Shown: positions 1 through 6,197 of the stretch, in pieces
Position numbering within the stretch: the first letter of the stretch is position 1
How the letters are laid out: each line of letters starts with the position of its first letter
From: an uncultured Lachnospiraceae bacterium
Lineage (GTDB): Bacteria > Bacillota > Clostridia > Lachnospirales > Lachnospiraceae
Assembly: GCA_910588565.1 (NCBI GenBank)
Contig: CAJUPF010000010.1
Coordinates: 33,801 to 57,257, forward strand
Length of the DNA stretch: 23,457 nt
Direction: 5' to 3'
The notes under the pieces: generated by a model
Seen by the model: the letters and a program-made list of their open reading frames with translations, nothing else
Told to the model about the DNA's origin: nothing
The model's database searches: none
Made by a program: the position numbers and the translations under genes

Positions 1-1879
1 TTCCATTTCCTACTGTATATTAGAATTGAGATAGCCCCGGTAGGGGACGGAAACCCTCCATTTATTTTCCTCCATTCTTTTCAAATGCATTAGAATTGAG
101 ATAGCCCCGGTAGGGGACGGAAACGATTTCAAATCAGGTGTAAAGTCTTTATTCAATTATTAGAATTGAGATAGCCCCGGTAGGGGACGGAAACAGTAGA
201 AACGCAATCATTCCATTTCCTACTGTATATTAGAATTGAGATAGCCCCGGTAGGGGACGGAAACCAAACACGCAAAATGTAAAAGTGTAATCAAGTGCCA
301 TTAGAATTGAGATAGCCCCGGTAGGGGACGGAAACTTTTCAGCTCCTTTATTTTTTTCTCCATCTGCATATTAGAATTGAGATAGCCCCGGTAGGGGACG
401 GAAACAATTTTATATTCTTTAAAAGATACCCGTTTCAATTAGAATTGAGATAGCCCCGGTAGGGGACGGAAACAATATAGCTTAATTCTGATTGCCCTTC
501 CAGATACCATTAGAATTGAGATAGCCCCGGTAGGGGACGGAAACACACACTGAAAATATTCCAGTGTGTTTCGGCAAGTATTAGAATTGAGATAGCCCCG
601 GTAGGGGACGGAAACTTTGTAAATCTGTAAAATCTATACTGCTATCTGCATTAGAATTGAGATAGCCCCGGTAGGGGACGGAAACGATTTTGGAAAGGGT
701 GTAAAGCCTTTATTCAATTATTAGAATTGAGATAGCCCCGGTAGGGGACGGAAACAATAATAACCATAGTTGCGACTGTTCCGATTGTTTTATTAGAATT
801 GAGATAGCCCCGGTAGGGGACGGAAACTTTCATTTTCAATAATGATATTGATTCGTTTTTGTTCATTAGAATTGAGATAGCCCCGGTAGGGGACGGAAAC
901 GTTCTTCTTTTAATGATTGCAATTCAGATTTAAATTAGAATTGAGATAGCCCCGGTAGGGGACGGAAACACTTGAAACTATTTTTTGAATGTTTCATGTC
1001 CATCCCAATTAGAATTGAGATAGCCCCGGTAGGGGACGGAAACTATTCCCTTCTCTCATCTTTCCCTCACCTCCTTCTCATTAGAATTGAGATAGCCCCG
1101 GTAGGGGACGGAAACTGGAAACCTGGTAATTCTGGTCACCCCATGCATTATTAGAATTGAGATAGCCCCGGTAGGGGACGGAAACTACAGTGCTTTGTTG
1201 ACTTGTTGACTATTAGAATTGAGATAGCCCCGGTAGGGGACGGAAACTTTTACATAATCGCGAGATTGAAGTCTCCCGAAAATATTAGAATTGAGATAGC
1301 CCCGGTAGGGGACGGAAACTTGTCACCTCCTTGTTTTTGTCATGACACCATTATTAGAATTGAGATAGCCCCGGTAGGGGACGGAAACATTGGCAGATTC
1401 ATTGAATGTCATTCTTGGGGAGTATTAGAATTGAGATAGCCCCGGTAGGGGACGGGAACTCGTGAGCAGTTGCTTGTTGAACTCAAGTGCATCATTAGAA
1501 TTGAGATAGCCCCGGTAGGGGACGGAAACAGGCTGCTGCAACAGCCGAGTACATAAGAAAGGAATTAGAATTGAGGTAGCCCCGGTAGGGGACGGAAACC
1601 AGTCATAATTTTTAATACCTCCATTTATTTTCCATTAGAATTGAGATAGCCCCAGTAGGGGGCGGAAACGATTGCGGGCAACACCTGAGCTGTGCTTTTG
1701 TGTTATTAGAATTGAGATAACCCCGGCAGGGGACGGAAAGGTGTGCCGAAATACGGTTCTGTTTCCATCAGTCTGATTAGATTTGAGATGGCCCCAATAG
1801 GGGACGGAAGGTTTATGTAAATATTATAAAATAAATTTTTAAATTCAGATTTGAGACAACTCCGTCAGGGGATAAAAAC
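1..1879 (+). CRISPR. CRISPR array, type III (probably III-A), 27 visible repeats
   Basis: Repeats of 36 bp start ATTAGAATTGAG and end GGGGACGGAAAC, the first at 19-54 and the last at 1844-1879. They are separated by 26 spacers, mostly 32-38 nt, with one of 26 nt at 1186-1211. Positions 1-18 are the tail of a further spacer, so the array continues to the left. Repeats are nearly identical up to 1529. They then degrade: one change at 1564-1599, two at 1634-1669, three at 1705-1740, more at 1776-1811 and 1844-1879. The decayed trailer end is therefore next to cas1 and the leader lies outside the window. The last 12 nt match the 3' end of the S. thermophilus Csm repeat as I recall it, giving a predicted crRNA 5' handle ACGGAAAC and rightward transcription. 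CCCC and GGGG can form a short stem with a four-base loop. The AT-rich last interval (1812-1843) may be trailer sequence rather than a true spacer. Confidence 0.98.
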
Positions 1880-1980
1880 AAATAGGAAACTATTGCGAAA
1901 ATGGAAAAATTTTTACGGAGGTGAGAGCCAGATAGAAAATATTGATATCGCAATGCCTGCATCGGCGGAAGGGAGGAAAA
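1880..1980 (+). other. Trailer-to-cas1 spacer
   Basis: About 100 bp between the last degenerate repeat and cas1. I see no convincing promoter or terminator, so cas1 may be read through from the array or from a promoter I cannot recognise. A Shine-Dalgarno-like GGAGGTG lies at about 1917-1923 with no suitable start codon within normal distance; the only in-frame upstream start is a TTG at 1942, 18 nt away. It may be a vestige of a lost reading frame. Confidence 0.45.
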
Positions 1981-2982
1981 ATGAGTTTACTTTTTGTAAA
2001 TGAAAATAATACGACAATAGGAATTGAATCAAATCGCTGCACAGTAAGATATGCGGACGGAATGCTTAAAATGGTTCCAATAGAAACGCTTGAAAGCATT
2101 ACGATTATGGGACGTGCGCAGATAACGACACAATGTGTCCAGGAATGCCTGAAGCGGGGCATACCGGTTGCGTATTTTTCAAAAGGAGGCGTCTATTTTG
2201 GAAAACTGCAGTCTACAGGACATATCAATGCGGCAAGGCAGAGAAAGCAATGCAGTTTGTATGAGTCACCGTTTTCGGTAGAGCTTGCCAGGTCGATTAT
2301 CAGCGCTAAATTAAAAAATCAGCAGGTGGTTCTTAGAAGGTACGAAAAAAGCAAAGGCATTGCAGTAAGCGAGTCTATAAAAATGATGCGAATATGCAGG
2401 GAAAAGCTTGCAGACTGTCAGACAATCCAGGAATTAATGGGATACGAGGGACAGGGGGCAAAAGCTTATTTTGACGGATTATCCGCTTTGATTGATCCGG
2501 AATTTGCATTCCATGGGAGGAGCAGAAGGCCGCCCAGAGACGAGTTTAATTCTATGATCAGCCTTGGATATTCTGTTTTGTTAAATGAATTGTATGGGAA
2601 AATTGAAGCCAAAGGATTAAATCCATATTTTGGTTTTATGCACAGAGACAAGGAGCAGCACCCTACATTGGCAAGCGATCTGATGGAAGAATGGAGAGCC
2701 GTTCTTGTGGATTCAACGGTGATGAGCATGATAAATGGACATGAGATTTCAAAAGAGGATTTTACAACAGATTTAGAGGAGCCGGGATGCTTTCTGAGCA
2801 GAAACGGGGTCAAGGTTTTTTTATCCAAATTGGAAAAAAAGCTGCAGACGGATGTACGGTATCTCAGTTATGTGGATCATGCAGTGAGTTTCAGACGCGG
2901 AATCGCGCTTCAGATCGATATGCTGGTGAAAGCGATGGAGGCAGAAGACGCCTCTGTATATAAGCCGATTGAAATTCGCTGA
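1981..2982 (+). CDS. cas1: CRISPR-associated endonuclease Cas1
   Basis: This is the integrase that, with Cas2, inserts new spacers into the array. It is 333 residues, normal for the family. The N-terminal beta-rich domain contains the usual SITIMGRAQIT and IPVAYFSKGG segments. The metal-binding residues of the helical domain are present: E156 in YEGQGAKAYF, H221 in YFGFMHRD, and D233 in LASDLMEEWR. The ATG at 1981 is chosen because GGGAGG sits just upstream; an in-frame TTG at 1942 would add 13 residues that do not look like Cas1. The gene lies immediately after the decayed array end and 21 bp before cas2, so it probably forms an operon with cas2 and csm6. No reverse transcriptase domain is fused to it, unlike some type III Cas1 proteins. 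Confidence 0.98.
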   Translation: MSLLFVNENNTTIGIESNRCTVRYADGMLKMVPIETLESITIMGRAQITTQCVQECLKRGIPVAYFSKGGVYFGKLQSTGHINAARQRKQCSLYESPFSVELARSIISAKLKNQQVVLRRYEKSKGIAVSESIKMMRICREKLADCQTIQELMGYEGQGAKAYFDGLSALIDPEFAFHGRSRRPPRDEFNSMISLGYSVLLNELYGKIEAKGLNPYFGFMHRDKEQHPTLASDLMEEWRAVLVDSTVMSMINGHEISKEDFTTDLEEPGCFLSRNGVKVFLSKLEKKLQTDVRYLSYVDHAVSFRRGIALQIDMLVKAMEAEDASVYKPIEIR

Positions 2983-3003
2983 TATCTGGAATGGAGCATA
3001 CAT

Positions 3004-3324
3004 ATGGAAGAATATAATTATTTTTTTGATATTAAAGACAGTCCGGAAAACGATCATGTATTCGTCTTGATTATTTATGATATCACGGACAATAAAAAAA
3101 GGCTGAAACTATCCAAAATGCTGCTGGGATATGGCTTTCGGATACAAAAATCAGCGTTTGAGGCAATTATAAGCAAGAGAAAATATAGAGAACTATTGGA
3201 ACGGCTGCCAGCATATGCATCGGCAGCAGACAGTATCAGGGTATATAAAATTATAGGAAAAGGACAGGTAGCTTCGTTTGGAAGGAAAGAAGAAAATACA
3301 AATGAAGATGTGATTATTATTTAG
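3004..3324 (+). CDS. cas2: CRISPR-associated endoribonuclease-fold protein Cas2
   Basis: Cas2 dimers bridge two Cas1 dimers in the spacer-integration complex. The protein has 106 residues. The ferredoxin-like core begins with VLIIYDITDNKKR, whose first Asp (D26) is the conserved metal-site residue, and continues with the typical segment GFRIQKSAFEA. About 19 residues precede the core strand, a short N-terminal extension compared with many Cas2 proteins of 85-95 residues. An ATGGAG site precedes the ATG. It lies 21 bp after cas1 and 11 bp before csm6, consistent with one transcript. Confidence 0.97.
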   Translation: MEEYNYFFDIKDSPENDHVFVLIIYDITDNKKRLKLSKMLLGYGFRIQKSAFEAIISKRKYRELLERLPAYASAADSIRVYKIIGKGQVASFGRKEENTNEDVIII

Positions 3325-3335
3325 GAGAGTGTATT

Positions 3336-4661
3336 ATGAGCAAGCGATTATTCAGCCCAATCGGAGGGACAGATCCGATTAAGTACTTCAGAGACGGATC
3401 TATGCTGCATATCTGCAGACATTATAAACCGGACATTGTTTATTTATATTTGTCCCATGAGATGATGGAATATCACAGGAAAGATAACCGATATATAGAT
3501 ACCATACAGCGGCTGGGAGAGCTTTTGGGCCATTCGTTTGATATCAGGCTGATTGAGCGGGCGGAACTGATCCATGTGCAGCAGTATGATGTGTTTTATC
3601 AGGATTTTCGGGAAGAAATCAGAAAAATAGAGGCTGACATGCAGCCAGAGGATGAATTGCTGATTAATCTTTCTTCCGGGACGCCGGCGATGAAAAGCGC
3701 CCTGCTGGTTTTAGCGACATTAGCGGAGTATCGGTTTCTGCCTGTCCAGGTTTCCACTCCTCAGAAAAAAATCAATTCGGAGCATGACGACAGGGAAGAA
3801 TATGACAGTACACTGTGGGAATTAAACGAGGACAATGAAGAAGACGCCCCAAACCGCTGCGAGGAGGTTAAATGCCTGAATTTGATGAAGATGTTAAAGA
3901 TTGAGGCGATCAAAAAGCATATCCGTGCATATGATTATTCGGCTGCGCTGGCAGTTGCAAATGAGATCCGGCAGGATTTATCGGAAGATGCTTTTCGGCT
4001 GCTTTTGATTGCCAATGACAGGATAAAACTGAACTTACGAAATATCAGTAAGCACATGGAAGGGAAACCGTATGATATCTATCCTGTCCGGGAGGGAAAT
4101 AAGCAAAAGATATTTGAATATGCTCTGGTTTTGCAGATAAAAACAAAAAAGCAGGAATATGCAGATTTTTTAAGAGGGATTACGCCTCTGGTTGTGGATT
4201 TGTTTGAACATATTTTAAAGAACGAATGCGGAATCAAACTGGAAGACTGCTGTACGTTAAGCAACGAAAAAATGAAAATCTGGAATCGTGAAAAACTGGA
4301 GAAAACGGGGCTTTTAGAACTGCTGAATCAGGCGTTTTACGGGAATTTCAGAATGGGCCCGGTGTATTCTTCGCAGGTTGCAAAAATTATATGCCAGAAA
4401 AGCAATGATGCGGCATTAATTCGGAACGTAAGTGAAATCGCTGAGGTGGAACGAAAAGTACGGAATCCGGCAGCGCACGATATTATTTCTGTTACGGATG
4501 AGTGGATTCAGCGTGAAACGAAAAAGACAGTTCCGGAGATTCTGGCAATTATAAAATATCTGGTAAGAAGATCCGGGATACATGTAAAAGAAGGGGACTG
4601 GAATTCTTATGATAGCATGAATGTCAAAATAGAACAGTATTTACGGCAGACAGGAGTATGA
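3336..4661 (+). CDS. csm6: Csm6, CARF-HEPN ribonuclease activated by cyclic oligoadenylate
   Basis: In type III systems the Cas10 subunit makes cyclic oligoadenylates when the complex binds target RNA. Csm6 binds these through its CARF domain and cuts RNA non-specifically through its HEPN domain. The 441-residue protein shows both parts. The N-terminal CARF domain (about 1-145) carries the ligand-loop motif SSGTPAMK at 113-120. The C-terminal HEPN domain (about 260-411) carries the R-X4-H motif RNPAAH at 376-381. An acidic linker lies at 147-172. AGGAG stands at normal distance from the ATG, and the gene directly follows cas2. Its presence is the main local evidence for subtype III-A. The identity of the activator (cA4 or cA6) and any ring-nuclease activity cannot be read from the sequence. 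Its partners csm1-csm5 and cas6 are not in the window. Confidence 0.93.
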   Translation: MSKRLFSPIGGTDPIKYFRDGSMLHICRHYKPDIVYLYLSHEMMEYHRKDNRYIDTIQRLGELLGHSFDIRLIERAELIHVQQYDVFYQDFREEIRKIEADMQPEDELLINLSSGTPAMKSALLVLATLAEYRFLPVQVSTPQKKINSEHDDREEYDSTLWELNEDNEEDAPNRCEEVKCLNLMKMLKIEAIKKHIRAYDYSAALAVANEIRQDLSEDAFRLLLIANDRIKLNLRNISKHMEGKPYDIYPVREGNKQKIFEYALVLQIKTKKQEYADFLRGITPLVVDLFEHILKNECGIKLEDCCTLSNEKMKIWNREKLEKTGLLELLNQAFYGNFRMGPVYSSQVAKIICQKSNDAALIRNVSEIAEVERKVRNPAAHDIISVTDEWIQRETKKTVPEILAIIKYLVRRSGIHVKEGDWNSYDSMNVKIEQYLRQTGV

Positions 4662-4750
4662 TTTTTCAAACGCGCCCTCAGCGTTTCCAGAGTATACTTT
4701 TACAAATTCAGAACAAAGCAGAAAGGATTTTTCATTTATCTGGTATGAAA

Positions 4751-4862
4751 CAATGTCATTAACTTAAGGAATTTCTGTGATAAAACATAACTGAGAAACC
4801 GCATATTTCCATATATTCCAATTGCAGGATATACGCTTTTGAGGCTTAAGTTAATGACATTG
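4751..4862. mobile_element. 112-bp MITE with 18-bp perfect TIRs and 9-bp target duplication
   Basis: The left end CAATGTCATTAACTTAAG (4751-4768) is the exact reverse complement of the right end (4845-4862). The element is flanked on both sides by the direct repeat GGTATGAAA (4742-4750 and 4863-4871), the mark of a transposition event. The 76 bp inside hold no reading frame, so it must be moved by a transposase encoded elsewhere. A 9-bp duplication fits IS4-type transposases among others, but the family is an inference. Removing the element and one copy of the duplication gives a continuous AT-rich intergenic sequence. It sits between csm6 and a transposase-like pseudogene. Confidence 0.93.
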
Positions 4863-4914
4863 GGTATGAAATGTAACTGAGAATTTTTTTAGAAATAATT
4901 TATAAAAAGATTAT

Positions 4915-4943
4915 TTGTTCTTTCCGGTCGTATAGAGTATAAT
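4915..4943 (+). promoter_or_regulatory. Candidate sigma-A promoter
   Basis: TTGTTC (4915-4920) and a perfect TATAAT (4938-4943) are separated by 17 bp. Transcription would start near 4950, giving a leader of roughly 120 nt before the Rpn-like pseudogene. It lies about 45 bp to the right of the MITE target duplication. Confidence 0.5.
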
Positions 4944-5067
4944 TTTTTCAATATAAGGCAATGCATCTGCACAGCATTTCTGCAAGTCATATTTTTTCCG
5001 GTCTGAATTATGTAAAATCGTATCATCTAAAACCCTCTGATTCGCAAAGAAAATCAAAAAAGGAGAG

Positions 5068-6009
5068 ATGCCTTTGGCAAAAGAGAAGAAACAGGATAAT
5101 CTAAGAAAATTTATAAAAAAATGGAAGGAGTCAGAGGGGCTGCCCGATGGCATTTCTACAGAAGCCCAGCTCTGGGATGAAATTTTCAAGAAAGAAGCCT
5201 ATATTATGCAGGAACAGTTTTTCCCTCTGATTCGGGAAATTCATGGGAAGATATATCAGAACGGTACATCTGTAAAACCGCTTGCGACAGAATACCACAT
5301 AGAACGTCTGTTCGTTCTGATATAACTGTTCGTGTGGGAGAACAGGCTATCTATCATTTTGAATGTGAAATCAGCTATGATAAACATATGGTATTACGGA
5401 TGTTAGAATATGATACACATATCGCACTGGAATATCCTGGCTTTAGTCCGGTTTCCGGATGGCGCCGTCTATGAGTATAAAGTGCCTGCGTTATGTGTGC
5501 AGTCTTATACTTTGGAGGAAATTCAGGAAAAACATCTTAATGTTTTAATCCCATTTCTTCCCCTGCGTTTCCGTAAATATCTTCCGCCCAGAAGAAAGAT
5601 GCAGATAAAAAATGGGGAATTGACTTCTTTTTACCAGGCCATTATACTTATTTTGGAAAAAGAAGTATCGAGTGGTTTTCTGAAAGAAGACAGCCGTAAG
5701 GCAATCCTTTCTTTTTTGAGGAAAAGCATGGTGCGGGTGTTTTATAAGTATGAAACATTATTTGAGGAGGTGATTCAGTTGACGGAGCCGATTTTAGAGC
5801 TGGAATGCGAGAAGATTGAACGGCTGGAGCGGCAATATCAGGAATCAATTGCGAAACTCACAGCCCAAAAAGATGCAGAATTGTTTCAAAAAGACGAAGC
5901 ATTGTCGCAAAAAGACGAAGCATTGTCGCAAAAAGATGAAGAAATTGCCATATTGAAGAAAATGCTGTGGGTATTGCAGAATCCACAGAACGGCGAGAAG
6001 GGGCAATAA
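5068..6009 (+). pseudogene. Rpn/PD-(D/E)XK nuclease family transposase-like gene, frameshifted
   Basis: Three consecutive frames encode pieces of one protein. The first piece begins MPLAKEKKQDNLRKF and stops at 5323-5325. The second (about 5308 to a TGA at 5472-5474) contains SDITVRV and YHFECEIS, which look like the Asp and E-x-E elements of the PD-(D/E)XK core. The third runs from about 5430 to 6009 and includes VPALCVQSYTLEEI and KYETLFEEVIQLTEP, a segment typical of these proteins. Two frameshifts are needed, and the join before VYEYKVP appears to lack tens of residues found in intact relatives, so a deletion is likely too. The true start may be the TTG at 5074, which has AAAGGAG at better spacing than the ATG at 5068. 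Intact members are recombination-promoting nucleases of about 300 residues. The C-terminal coiled coil carries a tandem repeat. Confidence 0.85.
5887..5940 (+). repeat. 21-bp tandem repeat in the Rpn-like pseudogene
   Basis: Two identical 21-bp units (5887-5907 and 5908-5928) and a 12-bp partial third encode repeated QKDEALS heptads, feeding a predicted coiled coil at the C terminus. Heptad-length repeats like this commonly vary in copy number by slippage. Confidence 0.9.
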
Positions 6010-6069
6010 ATGGAAGATATGGATGTAACATAACAGTTCAGATACCTTCCCTGTTACAATTTGGCAGCC

Positions 6070-6105
6070 ACAGCAGATCGAGGAAACAGGATCTGCTGTT
6101 TTTTT
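6070..6105 (+). terminator. Rho-independent terminator
   Basis: A perfect 10-bp stem (ACAGCAGATC at 6070-6079, GATCTGCTGT at 6090-6099) with a 10-nt loop runs straight into a T-run ending at 6105. It closes the transposase-like unit and isolates the next operon. Confidence 0.92.
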
Positions 6106-6118
6106 GCGAACTTTTCAG

Positions 6119-6147
6119 TGTACAAAAATTTTCAATTATAGTATAAT
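6119..6147 (+). promoter_or_regulatory. Promoter of the radical SAM / DUF2344 / rng operon
   Basis: TGTACA (6119-6124) and TATAAT (6142-6147) are 17 bp apart, directly after the terminator and about 50 bp before the ATG at 6198. This position suits the start of the following three-gene run. Confidence 0.65.
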
Positions 6148-6197
6148 TTGAAACGTACAATATTGAAAATTCAAAAAAAGGAACGAAATATCAAACT

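Larger units (their letters stand above)
4662..5073. other. Intergenic region holding a MITE and a promoter
   Basis: No gene is supported here. The stretch contains a 112-bp inverted-repeat element with its target duplication (4742-4871) and a promoter-like pair (4915-4943). A weak hairpin with arms AAACGC and GCGTTT lies just after csm6 (about 4668-4686), but no T-run follows, so I do not call it a terminator. The rest is AT-rich and featureless to me. Confidence 0.6.

Noticed and set aside
545..569. Spacer with an 8-bp hairpin (ACACACTG and CAGTGTGT), possibly a captured phage terminator
   Set aside because: No T-run follows, and the complementary strand reads as an open coding frame, so the palindrome may be chance.
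972..1439. Two open frames inside the CRISPR array encoding repeated IRIEIAPVGDGN peptides
   Set aside because: The peptide repeat is only the translation of the 36-bp CRISPR repeat in a frame that happens to lack stops; there is no ribosome site.
55..1775. All spacers have at least one stop-free frame on the strand opposite the crRNA
   Set aside because: For about 34 nt this is expected by chance, and the + strand of most spacers also has a stop-free frame; it is not independent evidence of strand bias.
1812..1843. Last AT-rich interval as a true spacer
   Set aside because: It is low-complexity and lies between two strongly degenerate repeats, so it may be eroded trailer sequence; counted only as an interval.
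4668..4686. Possible terminator after csm6 (AAACGC ... GCGTTT)
   Set aside because: The stem is only 6 bp and no T-run follows.
6026..6058. GTAACATAACAGTTCAG ... CTGTTAC after the pseudogene as a degraded copy of the 142-bp element
   Set aside because: Only about 10 nt of the end sequence match and no internal hairpins or target duplication are seen.
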